From Bacteroides ovatus (lineage in GTDB: Bacteria > Bacteroidota > Bacteroidia > Bacteroidales > Bacteroidaceae): 64,000 nucleotides of DNA. Within the stretch, counting starts at the first letter, position 1; each line of letters starts with the position of its first letter. Shown here piece after piece: positions 38,226 to 50,548 of this stretch. The stretch lies in the NCBI RefSeq assembly GCF_001314995.1, contig NZ_CP012938.1, positions 2,046,001 to 2,110,000 on the forward strand, given 5' to 3'. A model generated the notes under the pieces. It ran no database searches. It had not been told where the DNA came from and saw only the letters and a program-made list of their open reading frames with translations. The position numbers and the translations under genes were made by a program.

Positions 38226-39641
38226 CTATTCGCCTTTTTTACAGCGCGATTCTATCTCCTCATTTATATTGTCAATCACATTATCTTCCAATTCATATTT
38301 AGAAATAATGAACATAGCGACCAAAAGCAACAACGCCGGAATAACGGCTACGAGCCACAGTATTCCCTGTTCGGCAAAAGGCGATTGTGACACTTCATTT
38401 GTCTGGTCGAATCCGACAAAAGCCATAACAAGTCCCGGTACAACTCCTCCAAGAGCCATTCCCGCTTTATAGAAAATACCAGTCAAAGCATTGACTATAC
38501 CCGAAATACGTTTACCATGAGTATATTCGCCATACGAAATTACTTCGGGAACCAAAGCCCACATATACCCTGTCGCAATAATGACTCCCGTCGATTTTAT
38601 GAACTGCGCCACAAAGACCAACCATATCTGCGTTTTGAGTACCGGAACCACAGAAATAATATACAGCAATGCCATACCCAATATAGCGACTGAAAGGAAT
38701 ACATAAAACATTTGCTTTTTTCCAATGGCACGTTTAATGGCAGGTACCATCGGCATGAAAATGAATGCGGGTATCGAGCCCAAGGCCATGAAATAAGGTA
38801 ACATCTCCGGTGCACGTACATTATAAATCATATAATATGAACCGGCAGAATTACCAATCGCCATCATTGCAAAAGCAGTAATGAAAAAGAACGCCAAAAT
38901 ACGCAAAGGTTTATTTCTACAAAATTCTACCCACAAGTCGGACACTTTTACTTTAGATGTCTCCTCCTGATCCATAACCACACGCTCCTTCGTCTGGTTA
39001 AAGCAGAACATCAATAACGCCAATCCGATAACAGCATAAATAGTCATCGTAATAAACCATGCGTTAGCAGATGCAGTAGTATTGATTTTACCATCGGGAG
39101 ACAACACCTTCACCAGTATCGGAATACCGTATGCCACAGCCAAACCACCCAAATTGGCAAGAAACATACGCACTGACGTCAACACCGTGATTTCATTCGT
39201 ATCGCGGGTAAGTGACGCATTCAGTGCTCCATAAGGCACATTAATCAATGTATAACACATGGATAATCCAACGTAAGTGAAATAGGCATAGAACAGTGAA
39301 CCCGAAAAGCCGTTCCAAAAACAAAGAATAGCAAAACCAGTCAGCGGAATTCCTCCCCAAATAAGATATGAACGGTATTTACCTAGTTTAGGATTGTGTT
39401 TATCGACGAAAGCACCCACCAGAGGATCCCAAAGGACATCCACTATCCTGACAATAAGAAACATCACGGCTGCCACTTCCGGTTTAAGTCCATATACATT
39501 GGTATAAAAAATCAGCAGATACATACATACGGTCTGGTAAATAAGGTTTTGCGCCAAATCACCGGAACCGAATCCTATACGTTGAAGCCAAGAGAGTTTA
39601 TAGAAACCTTTCGCTTCATTGGTCTTTATTGTATTCTCCAT
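38226..39641 (-). CDS. GPH-family (MFS) sugar:cation symporter
   Basis: A 471-residue inner-membrane protein with about 12 hydrophobic helices, matching glycoside-pentoside-hexuronide symporters. Family features are RIGFGSGDLAQNLIYQ at the N-terminus, the DVLWDPLVGAFVDKHNPKLGKYRSYLIWGG-like loop (residues about 68-95) and YGEYTHGKRISGIVNA near residue 370. In a xylan locus it should carry xylose, xylobiose or short decorated oligosaccharides from periplasm to cytoplasm. It sits 16 bp after the esterase gene. Confidence 0.93.
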   Translation of the reverse strand: MENTIKTNEAKGFYKLSWLQRIGFGSGDLAQNLIYQTVCMYLLIFYTNVYGLKPEVAAVMFLIVRIVDVLWDPLVGAFVDKHNPKLGKYRSYLIWGGIPLTGFAILCFWNGFSGSLFYAYFTYVGLSMCYTLINVPYGALNASLTRDTNEITVLTSVRMFLANLGGLAVAYGIPILVKVLSPDGKINTTASANAWFITMTIYAVIGLALLMFCFNQTKERVVMDQEETSKVKVSDLWVEFCRNKPLRILAFFFITAFAMMAIGNSAGSYYMIYNVRAPEMLPYFMALGSIPAFIFMPMVPAIKRAIGKKQMFYVFLSVAILGMALLYIISVVPVLKTQIWLVFVAQFIKSTGVIIATGYMWALVPEVISYGEYTHGKRISGIVNALTGIFYKAGMALGGVVPGLVMAFVGFDQTNEVSQSPFAEQGILWLVAVIPALLLLVAMFIISKYELEDNVIDNINEEIESRCKKGE

Positions 39642-39657
39642 AAAATAGATAAATTGG

Positions 39658-41316
39658 TCATTTTCTGTTTTTCGTATTCATTTCTATCAAGATAGCTGCT
39701 GCCACTCGTTGCCCTAGCGTCTTTTTATCCAATGGATGAATATCATTCCATTCTCCTAAATCACTATTTTTAATCAGAGTAACATTTTTATTTGTATCGG
39801 CTACTTCCGCCTGCGCTTTCCGGAATTCCGCCCAGGCAGTGCGTCCTCCTTTATCTGTGGGTGAAAGGAAATCCGCCAGCTCAATGATATAGAAAGGCAT
39901 ATCCGACTTATTCCATCGTTGTCTCCAATCGCTAATCATAGCCGTCAACAAGTCTTTATACTCATTTCTGCGTGAGACATTCGATTCTCCCTGATACCAG
40001 ATAACACCAGATACCGTATAGTTCAGCAAAGGAGCAATCATTGCATTATACAGTCCTGTGGGTTTATAATGAAAAGCCGTTTGTCCCGGAGCAGCGGGCA
40101 TAGGAGCACCGAGATGATATTTCCAACTCCCCTCCAAATTGATCTCCGATTCTCCTTTTTCCGGCTGACCTTTTCCGAAAAGGATTTTATAAGGCTTTTC
40201 CTTTACAAATTGAGGACGACCGCCATAACTGAAAAGGCGTATGGTTATTGTATTTTTTCCGGCTTTCAACAATCCGGCAGGAATGGTGTAGATACGGGGA
40301 GGATACTGATAAGAGACAGTCCCCACAAATGTGCCATTTACATAGACCGAATCTGCATCTACGATGCATCCCAAACGAAGAGTCGCTTTCTCTCCCGCCT
40401 GTTGTGCAGACACCTGAAAGTCTTTACGGAACCAGTGGGAGCCATTGACGGTATTCAGTCCGTTTGTTGCCCAGCCGGAAGTAAACAAATCTGTTTCTGT
40501 CCAATTGCTATCATCATAATCGGCAGCATACCAAGGGGTAGCCTCATGCATCCCTTTATCTCCCTGAAACAACGCCACATTCCAGGCATGACTTTTCTTC
40601 CTCTCCTCTTTTTTCATCGACTCCATCAAATCGTCTGACTCATAGATACGCTTTTCATTCAAATAAAATGGAAAAGGCTTCAACCCTCCCTCACTGATCC
40701 ACGCTTCTACCGGTGAACCTCCGACACTGGAATTTATGATTCCTACCGGAACCTTTGTCTTTTGATAGACATCTTTAGCGAAGAAATAGGCCAAAGCAGA
40801 GAAAGGCATCACATTTTCAGGAGTCATCGCTTGCCAGGAAATTCCCGGAATATCTGCCTGCGGAGCATGAAAATTATAGAGCAGAGGTGTTTTTATATAG
40901 CGTACCATCGGATAGTTACTGTCCGTAGATATTTCATCGCGAAAACGATCTGTAACCCGTGAAACAGGCAATTCCATATTCGACTGTCCCGAACATACCC
41001 AAACATCACCAATAAGAATATCCTTTAATTCGATATCATTAATGGCCATCGTATAAGGTCCGCCAGCTTTCAATATAGGCAAAGTCACTTTCCAGTTACC
41101 TTGTACATCAGCAACAGTCTTATATTTCTTTTTCAGGAAAGTTATATCAACGGTTTCATCAGGATCAGCCGTTCCCCAGATATTGACAGGTTCCCCACGC
41201 TGAAGTACCATTCCGTCGGAAACAAGAGTCGGAAGTTTAACCTTTGCTCCGCCCAACAAGGCGAAGCAAAGGAACACAACTACTAACCCTACCTTATAAA
41301 ACCAATACTTATTCAT
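39658..41316 (-). CDS. SASA-type acetyl esterase (likely acetylxylan esterase)
   Basis: A sialate O-acetylesterase-like SGNH hydrolase, here probably deacetylating xylan or xylooligosaccharides. From the ATG at 41316 it has 552 residues with a normal signal peptide (about 1-24). Nucleophile S112 lies in CSGQSNMELPV, the second block is WYQGESN, and the catalytic Asp/His pair is in WNDIHPLDK near the C-terminus. A jelly-roll insert (about residues 270-390) occurs as in CE20-like enzymes. A longer reading frame extends to 41436, but it lacks a signal peptide and would begin upstream of the promoter box at 41391-41398, so the shorter start is preferred. This is the first gene of the second xylan transcription unit. 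Confidence 0.88.
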   Translation of the reverse strand: MNKYWFYKVGLVVVFLCFALLGGAKVKLPTLVSDGMVLQRGEPVNIWGTADPDETVDITFLKKKYKTVADVQGNWKVTLPILKAGGPYTMAINDIELKDILIGDVWVCSGQSNMELPVSRVTDRFRDEISTDSNYPMVRYIKTPLLYNFHAPQADIPGISWQAMTPENVMPFSALAYFFAKDVYQKTKVPVGIINSSVGGSPVEAWISEGGLKPFPFYLNEKRIYESDDLMESMKKEERKKSHAWNVALFQGDKGMHEATPWYAADYDDSNWTETDLFTSGWATNGLNTVNGSHWFRKDFQVSAQQAGEKATLRLGCIVDADSVYVNGTFVGTVSYQYPPRIYTIPAGLLKAGKNTITIRLFSYGGRPQFVKEKPYKILFGKGQPEKGESEINLEGSWKYHLGAPMPAAPGQTAFHYKPTGLYNAMIAPLLNYTVSGVIWYQGESNVSRRNEYKDLLTAMISDWRQRWNKSDMPFYIIELADFLSPTDKGGRTAWAEFRKAQAEVADTNKNVTLIKNSDLGEWNDIHPLDKKTLGQRVAAAILIEMNTKNRK

Positions 41317-41390
41317 TCTGTCTTTTCTTTTATATGTCTTTATTTCATGATAATTTAGCAAGAGAAGAAATCCATCGGGATTCCACTTTG

Positions 41391-41398
41391 CAAACTTA
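41391..41398 (-). promoter_or_regulatory. -7 box of the second xylan transcription unit
   Basis: TAAGTTTG on the minus strand fits TAnnTTTG. It lies 75 bp before the esterase ATG and 52 bp from the nearest GTTACA repeat, almost the same geometry as at the xylan susC promoter. Confidence 0.65.
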
Positions 41399-41440
41399 GG
41401 AAGTTTCTTCCCACTTACCCAGAAATTCTGATTCAAATCA

Positions 41441-41503
41441 TTACTCGCTTGTTACATCATCGTTTACGTATGTTACAAAAACTTGTTGCAATGTTACATT
41501 CAA
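41441..41503. promoter_or_regulatory. Candidate HTCS operator: three 21-bp GTTACA repeats
   Basis: GTTACA occurs at 41451, 41472 and 41493, exactly 21 bp apart, two helical turns. The intervening T-rich half-sites are less conserved (TTACT, GTTTACG, TTGTTGCA). The same array precedes the xylan susC gene at 50356-50418, in the same orientation and at the same distance from the promoter box. Confidence 0.75.
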
Positions 41504-41554
41504 GCTGAAACCACCGATAAACAAGAGGAAAGGGAAAGTTTTAGAACGAGCGGA

Positions 41555-41611
41555 TTACAGTAGTTATTGTTATTCATTTGATCCACTCCAAGATAATAAC
41601 AACTACTGTAA
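41555..41611 (-). terminator. Hairpin ending the first xylan transcription unit
   Basis: Nineteen-nt arms (41555-41573 and 41593-41611) pair with only two non-canonical positions, 37 bp past the stop of the surface GH10 gene. No long U-tract follows, so it may be a partial terminator or a 3'-stabilising structure. Confidence 0.6.
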
Positions 41612-41648
41612 CCCTCACTCTCCCCTTCTTTAATCGTTATAAAATCAT

Positions 41649-43871
41649 TTATTCCAAATCTCCGGTAAAGTCTCCGCTGACATCTTTACCAGCCAAACCA
41701 TCGGCCACTCCCTTATAAGCATGTTTACGTGCATAATTAGCATCCCAAAGGTTCGGAGCATCATTCGGTATCCAATTCACATGTTCTTTTTCATTGTCCG
41801 ATACTCCCCAGATGGTAATACCATATTGTTTGTCCGCTGGGATATACTTCTTGTACATATCAATGACATACTGATACATTTCTGCCTGTTGTGCCAGATT
41901 TTCAGTAGTAGGCGACGAAGTGTTAACCTTAATATCCAACTCGGATACTTTAATCAACTTGCCGGTAGCACCCAGTTTCTGGAACATTTGAGCAATATTG
42001 TCTTTATTGGAATCAATAGCAATATGCATTTGTGTACCAATACCATCCACTGTGGCCCCTTTGCTTTCGATGTATTCCACATATTTAATCAGACCGTCAC
42101 ACTTATTGAGGTTATATTCCAGATTATAATCATTGATGAATAGTTTATCATCCGGATTTCCATACTGACGGGCAAGTTTGAAAGCTTCTACTGCATAGTC
42201 TTTCGGAGTCAGGAAATAATCTTGCCAGTAGAATTCATCAGAAGCCAGATCAGTTTTGCCTTTACCAGTCTTAATGTCTGATGTTTTTCCGTCATCCATT
42301 GGTTCATTGACTACGTCCCATGCATGAACATAAGGTTTGCAATGGGTAACCATCTTTGAAATCCAGTCTTCCATAGCATCTCTGATAATCTCGGCTTTTT
42401 CTTCGTCGGTCTTCTCAATGATAGTAGGACCGGAAGCACGAGTGACAGCACGTGTCTCCACCACTTTCTCCGACAATACGATATTATCTATATAATAATC
42501 ACCCGCACTAACTCCGAAATTGATACAGAATCGATTCATATCCTCTTTAGACACTGTAAATTCTTTCTTAAATTCTGTCCAAGTCGTACTCACATTTCCA
42601 TCTACATAGCATTCACCTGCATAACTCGTTGAGTTCTGAATTTGAATTTGGAAAGTAGTTGAGACACTTGCTTTAATCATAGCAGAGAACTCATAGGTCT
42701 TGCCGACTTCCAAAGGAGTATCAAAGCCATATCCAGCCTGTGCCTTATATGCATTGCCCGCCCCTCCGTCAACAGAACTAGTCAGCTTCATCGAATATGA
42801 ACTTCCATATCCTTCACCTTCTTCCGAAATCGCGGCCTTTCCACTACTCCAAGCTCCCCAAGGAGTAATAGCTTTGCTTTCAAAATCTCCGTTAGAAATC
42901 AGATTAACCACAGTAGGCTCCGCATCTTTGTCTGTCACAACAATATTATCTACATAATAAGTCACATCCGGCAAATAACCAAACTCAAATGCAATCTGAA
43001 ATGTAGTACTAACAAAATCATTCACCGTAATCTTCACCTGCTGCCATTGAGACGTCGTCTCAAAAGCTTCCGTCCAACTGCCACCTGTAGCATACCAATC
43101 CTTATATGGATAATTATTTCCTAACCCATCAAAAGTCAACCGGGCTTTACCGGGATTATCCGAACGGACAAAAAATGAAATTTCATAATTATGCCCACTT
43201 ACTGCTGAAATGTCAGGAGTATATAATTGCACAGAATGAGCAGCCGTTACAGAAGATCCTACTGTAAATTTCAATGCTTTGGAAGTAGTTGTCAGTCCTT
43301 CCCCTTCCACAATGGACATCGCATCACTTCCATTTTTACGATTCCAGCCATCAAAGGTTCCATCTTCAATGCCTGACAGATCCAACAAATTACTGCCCGC
43401 CGGTCCCGGAATAACTTCCGGTGCAATCAGACTATTCAGATAACTCGCATTCTGATTAGTGTGCCAAATCAGACAGTGTCCATAAATGCTTATACCCGCT
43501 TCTGTAGTCTTTGTAAACAATTGATCTACCTTATCAAATTTCAAATTCCCTTTAGAATCGACCATAGGACCGTGCTTCATGGCATATCCTATCGTCAGAT
43601 CATTAAAGTTCTCATTCACAATGGTAGTCGTTGTCTCGTCACCAAGATATTCATCCATCCCCACTCCGATACCCAACTTAAAGTTGGGATCGGATAAATA
43701 TTCTTTCAACGGCTTGTAACGGGAAATCTTTTCAGCCAACTGTAAAGGCAGTTCGGAAGAAGTAACCGCTCCATGTGTAGGGTCTTTATACCACTCCATC
43801 TTATTATCGTCACACGATGTCAATATCAGCACCGACAAGGCAACAAACGGAAGCATATTTCTGTATTTCAT
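41649..43871 (-). CDS. Surface GH10 xylanase with two carbohydrate-binding modules inserted in the barrel
   Basis: A 740-residue lipoprotein (C20 in ILTSCDDNK, followed by acidic residues suited to surface export) that begins xylan breakdown outside the cell. The GH10 barrel is split. Its first part (about 45-137) holds GHCLIWHTNQNASYL. Two CBM4/9-type beta-sandwich modules follow (about 145-315 and 318-475), each starting with an L-x-D/N-G-x-F-like motif and ending in YYVDNIVV/YYIDNIVL. The barrel then resumes with acid/base E523 (AWDVVNEPMDD) and nucleophile E644 (KVSELDIKV). This inserted-CBM architecture is known from Bacteroidetes xylan loci. It is the last gene of the susC-led unit, 24 bp after the glycan-binding protein. 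Confidence 0.96.
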   Translation of the reverse strand: MKYRNMLPFVALSVLILTSCDDNKMEWYKDPTHGAVTSSELPLQLAEKISRYKPLKEYLSDPNFKLGIGVGMDEYLGDETTTTIVNENFNDLTIGYAMKHGPMVDSKGNLKFDKVDQLFTKTTEAGISIYGHCLIWHTNQNASYLNSLIAPEVIPGPAGSNLLDLSGIEDGTFDGWNRKNGSDAMSIVEGEGLTTTSKALKFTVGSSVTAAHSVQLYTPDISAVSGHNYEISFFVRSDNPGKARLTFDGLGNNYPYKDWYATGGSWTEAFETTSQWQQVKITVNDFVSTTFQIAFEFGYLPDVTYYVDNIVVTDKDAEPTVVNLISNGDFESKAITPWGAWSSGKAAISEEGEGYGSSYSMKLTSSVDGGAGNAYKAQAGYGFDTPLEVGKTYEFSAMIKASVSTTFQIQIQNSTSYAGECYVDGNVSTTWTEFKKEFTVSKEDMNRFCINFGVSAGDYYIDNIVLSEKVVETRAVTRASGPTIIEKTDEEKAEIIRDAMEDWISKMVTHCKPYVHAWDVVNEPMDDGKTSDIKTGKGKTDLASDEFYWQDYFLTPKDYAVEAFKLARQYGNPDDKLFINDYNLEYNLNKCDGLIKYVEYIESKGATVDGIGTQMHIAIDSNKDNIAQMFQKLGATGKLIKVSELDIKVNTSSPTTENLAQQAEMYQYVIDMYKKYIPADKQYGITIWGVSDNEKEHVNWIPNDAPNLWDANYARKHAYKGVADGLAGKDVSGDFTGDLE

Positions 43872-43895
43872 AATCTTTTCAATTTAAAGTCATTA

Positions 43896-46960
<3,065 letters not shown>

Positions 46961-46979
46961 ATTTAGTCACTTTAAATGA

Positions 46980-49900
46980 TTAAAAGGTTAAATTCAGACC
47001 GAATGTATAAATTCGCGGAGAAGGATAACGATAGTTATCAAAGCCTGTAAGCAAAGCGTCCTGATTGGCAGAACCTATTTCCGGGTCCATCCCTTTGTAT
47101 TTTGTGAATGTATATACATTCTGCAGGTTACAATAAAGTTTCAGATTCTGAATACCAATCGGTGCCAACCATTTACGCGGGAACGTATAGCCGAAAGAGA
47201 TAGACTGAATACGCAGGAAAGAACCATCTTCCACAAAGCGGTCACTGAAACGATAATTGGAATCATCTGTCCCTTTGGCAATAGCCATACGGCAAGCATA
47301 AGGGTCACCGCCTACAATCTGTATATTCCGATAATCATCCGGACCATTCGGATCAATCAAAGCCAGTTGTGCATAATCCAACGCCGATTTCAGGATATTA
47401 TTATTGCCCCGTGGATTTTCAAGTTCACGACGCCCCCAGTTTACAACTTCATTTCCCACCGATCCGGTCAGGTTAATGCTCAAGTCGAAGCCTTTATAAG
47501 AGAAAGAGTTACCGAAGCCGAAAGTAAAGTCCGGTTCAGGATTACCGATATAAGTACGGTCCTGTTCATTGATAACACCGTCTTTGTTTACATCTTCAAA
47601 AATATAATCACCAATCCAGATACTATTCTTGGAAATCGACATACCTTCAGGCAATGCTACCGGCTTAATTGCTCCAGAAGCATCTCTATAGTAAAAGTCA
47701 GTAGCCTTTTCAAAGCGGCCAATCACTTTATAACCATAAAACTGTCCGATAGGGTTTCCTACTGATGTACGTGTCAGTACGGTTATTGTTTCGCCTGTCT
47801 GATTACTCTTATCTATCAGGCTGGTTGCCGTATCCAGCGATTTTACTTTATTACGGTTCATAGAGAATACCACGTTACTTCTCCATTGAAATCCGCCTTT
47901 ATCAATATTCACTGTATTTAAAGTCAACTCAAGTCCTTTATTCTCCAAAGAACCCACATTCTTCCAGGGTGCGGAAGTAGAGCCCTGACCTGAAGTTCCC
48001 ACGTAAGCAGGAAGAGGCACTTGCAACAACAAATCATTTGTTTTCTTATAATAAATATCGGCTATCAATTCAATCCTGTTCTGGAAAAGATTAATATCAA
48101 GTCCCAGATTACTTGAATAAGTAGACTCCCATTTCAATTCGGGATTCGGAGTATTGCCAGCCAGCAACCCTGTTCCCCAAACGGTAGCAACAGATGAATA
48201 AATGGCTTTATATGCATTATTAGGCACATTCTGATTACCTACAACACCCCATCCTAAACGCAATTTCAGATTATTAATAATATTGTTGTCTTTCAAAAAA
48301 GATTCATTGGAAACCTTCCAAGCCAAAGCAGCCGACGGGAACCATCCCCAACGATTATCTTTGTAGAATTTGGAAGAACCGTCGCGACGAAGAGTAAATG
48401 TCAACAGATATTTGTCATCGTATGAATAGAACAGACGGCCGAAATAAGATAAAATCGAACTTTCTCCACTATTACCATTATTCTTGGCTGTTGCGGCATC
48501 TCCCAATGTCAGGTCGGTTGCGGCATTGGACAAATATCCCATACGGCTTCCCATCAGATATTCCCATTTGCTCTCCTGCATTTCCTGACCAATCATTGCA
48601 TTCACATTGTGCACTCCAAAAGTTTTCATGTAATTCACGATATTTCTCCAACTCCAGAACTTATTATATGATTTGGAGAAAGTCCCCTGACGGTCCGTAT
48701 TTTCAATCGCACCAAAAGTATATGAGGGATCAAATTTATAAGTATTAGTTACCCCATAATCGAAAGACAATTCCGTTTTAAACGTCAGTCCGTCAATGAT
48801 AGTAGCTTCAGCATAGGTGTTTGCCCGAATACCCATTTTCTCATTGCGGTTATCCTTAATCATGGCAAGACCCACCGGATTCGTTTGTACCCATTCGTCC
48901 GTATCCGGTCCGTCAAATGTGCCTTCAGCATTACGAACAGCCACACTCGGACTCTGCAATAAAGCAGTTCTAATCAACGACTCGTCAGATACAGTCAATT
49001 TCTGACGGGAATTACTAAACGCAAAGTTAATACCCATTTTTAAATAGCTCTTCACCTGGGCATCAAAACTACCTCGTAAGTTCAGACGCCTGAACCCTGA
49101 ACCAACAGCAATACCATCCTGATTGAGGTAACCTGCTCCCAATGCATAGTTACTTTTATCAGTACCTCCGGTCACAGAAAGATTATGACTGGTCATCATA
49201 GCTTTAGAGAACATCTCATCCTGCCAGTCTGTACCCTCACCTAGTAAATCCGGACGAACAAAGTTATTATCCTTGTTCACTATTCCCCAATCATTTCCCG
49301 AATAGTCTTTTCCTGAACGAACATTCTTATGCTCCGCATATTCACGCAGATTCAGCATATCCAGTTTTTTAGGCATTTCCTGCCATCCTATATATCCGTC
49401 ATAAGTTATTTGCGCCTCACCCTTCTGTCCACGTTTGGTAGTAATCATAATCACACCGTTTGCAGCTCGCGCACCATAAATAGCAGTGGCGGAAGCATCC
49501 TTTAATACGTCCATAGAGACGATGTCCGAAGGATTGATAGATGCCAGTGCATTATCACTTCCCGAACCTGTGGAACCGTCGATGATAACACCGTCAATGA
49601 CAAAGATAGGTTCATTGGAGGCATTCAAAGAGTTGATACCACGAATACGGATGGAAGAACTACCACCGGGCATACCGCTATTAGCCTGTACCTGCACACC
49701 AGCAGCACGTCCTTGCAGTACCTGGTCAACGGAAGTCACTACAGATTTCTTAATGGCTTCATCGTTGACCGATACAACAGAACCGGTCAGGTCACTACGT
49801 TTCATCTGACCATATCCAACTACAACTACTTCGTCTAATACTTTTGCATCTTCTTTGAGGGTAATATCAAACTGCTTTTTCCCGGCTACAGGAATCGTTT

Positions 49901-50153
49901 GTGTCTGATATCCGATAAAAGAAATCTTCAAGCTACCTTTGGCTGATACATTCAACTTAAAATTACCATCCAAATCGGTAACTATACCATTGGTAGTGCC
50001 AGCTTCTACTACACTGGCTCCGATAATCGGTTCGCCCGATGCATCTTTGACCACTCCCGTCACGGAAACAGTCTGTGCCAATACCCATACAGGAAAGAGG
50101 CAGAAAAGAATGATAAGACCTAACGGTCGAAAATAATGATTTGTGCTTTCCAT
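46980..50153 (-). CDS. SusC-like TonB-dependent xylooligosaccharide transporter
   Basis: The 1057-residue outer-membrane transporter of the xylan locus has a signal peptide (about 1-26), a carboxypeptidase-like domain (about 30-105), LDEVVVVGYGQ at about 107-117, a plug with SATAIYGARAANGVIMI and a barrel ending YTFGLNLTF. There is no STN domain, consistent with control by the divergent HTCS rather than an ECF sigma. It is the first gene of the unit. The 150-bp leader contains no other gene. Confidence 0.97.
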   Translation of the reverse strand: MESTNHYFRPLGLIILFCLFPVWVLAQTVSVTGVVKDASGEPIIGASVVEAGTTNGIVTDLDGNFKLNVSAKGSLKISFIGYQTQTIPVAGKKQFDITLKEDAKVLDEVVVVGYGQMKRSDLTGSVVSVNDEAIKKSVVTSVDQVLQGRAAGVQVQANSGMPGGSSSIRIRGINSLNASNEPIFVIDGVIIDGSTGSGSDNALASINPSDIVSMDVLKDASATAIYGARAANGVIMITTKRGQKGEAQITYDGYIGWQEMPKKLDMLNLREYAEHKNVRSGKDYSGNDWGIVNKDNNFVRPDLLGEGTDWQDEMFSKAMMTSHNLSVTGGTDKSNYALGAGYLNQDGIAVGSGFRRLNLRGSFDAQVKSYLKMGINFAFSNSRQKLTVSDESLIRTALLQSPSVAVRNAEGTFDGPDTDEWVQTNPVGLAMIKDNRNEKMGIRANTYAEATIIDGLTFKTELSFDYGVTNTYKFDPSYTFGAIENTDRQGTFSKSYNKFWSWRNIVNYMKTFGVHNVNAMIGQEMQESKWEYLMGSRMGYLSNAATDLTLGDAATAKNNGNSGESSILSYFGRLFYSYDDKYLLTFTLRRDGSSKFYKDNRWGWFPSAALAWKVSNESFLKDNNIINNLKLRLGWGVVGNQNVPNNAYKAIYSSVATVWGTGLLAGNTPNPELKWESTYSSNLGLDINLFQNRIELIADIYYKKTNDLLLQVPLPAYVGTSGQGSTSAPWKNVGSLENKGLELTLNTVNIDKGGFQWRSNVVFSMNRNKVKSLDTATSLIDKSNQTGETITVLTRTSVGNPIGQFYGYKVIGRFEKATDFYYRDASGAIKPVALPEGMSISKNSIWIGDYIFEDVNKDGVINEQDRTYIGNPEPDFTFGFGNSFSYKGFDLSINLTGSVGNEVVNWGRRELENPRGNNNILKSALDYAQLALIDPNGPDDYRNIQIVGGDPYACRMAIAKGTDDSNYRFSDRFVEDGSFLRIQSISFGYTFPRKWLAPIGIQNLKLYCNLQNVYTFTKYKGMDPEIGSANQDALLTGFDNYRYPSPRIYTFGLNLTF

Positions 50154-50304
50154 AAAATCATTTTTTTAATTAATAATGATAGTGGTTAATCCAAGTTATA
50201 GGTTTTTCTCTTCTTATTTATAATAAGGAATAGAGTAAGGAATTCATGTTTCCATAAGCAGTTATTATTTTAAGGTGTCCGACAATTCATTTTTTTGGTT
50301 AATG

Positions 50305-50312
50305 CAAATTTA
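50305..50312 (-). promoter_or_regulatory. -7 box of the xylan susC unit
   Basis: TAAATTTG on the minus strand fits TAnnTTTG, 151 bp before the SusC start and 53 bp from the nearest GTTACA repeat. Confidence 0.65.
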
Positions 50313-50355
50313 TGGATAATATATCAAGCATAGGTGGAGATTTTGTTTCAAGCAA

Positions 50356-50418
50356 TTGACAGGCGGTTACATACACTTGCATGTACGTTACAAGCTATTG
50401 CACACCCGTTACATACCC
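50356..50418. promoter_or_regulatory. Candidate HTCS operator: three 21-bp TTGCA-N5-GTTACA repeats
   Basis: GTTACA lies at 50366, 50387 and 50408. TTGAC/TTGCA/TTGCA lies at 50356, 50377 and 50398. Both series have an exact 21-bp period. Three adjacent units upstream of the susC promoter are what an activator with an AraC-type DNA-binding domain could bind on one helix face. Confidence 0.8.
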
Positions 50419-50503
50419 CTCCCAGAAGCATCCCTAAAGGGTTTGCACGTAACATCAGTAAAAGGAAAAGTAACAAAGCTAATGCTATTTTAATTTAATA
50501 TAG

Positions 50504-50511
50504 TATCTTTG
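50504..50511 (+). promoter_or_regulatory. -7 box for the xylan HTCS
   Basis: TATCTTTG lies 37 bp before the HTCS start, the same octamer as at the orphan HTCS. Confidence 0.5.
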
Positions 50512-50548
50512 TCTATATAAAAAGCACCAATAAACCCTGCTTATATTA

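Larger units (their letters stand above)
41317..41648. other. 332-bp regulatory gap between the two xylan transcription units
   Basis: It contains the hairpin after the surface GH10 (41555-41611), the 21-bp GTTACA array (41441-41503) and a -7 box (41391-41398). No gene was seen. Confidence 0.75.
50154..50548. other. 395-bp divergent regulatory region, xylan susC / HTCS
   Basis: It holds the susC -7 box (50305-50312), the 21-bp GTTACA array (50356-50418) and the HTCS -7 box (50504-50511). No gene was seen. Confidence 0.75.

Noticed and set aside
41317..41436. 40-residue N-terminal extension of the acetyl esterase
   Set aside because: It would begin upstream of the promoter box and operator-proximal region and has no signal peptide; the internal ATG at 41316 starts a normal one.
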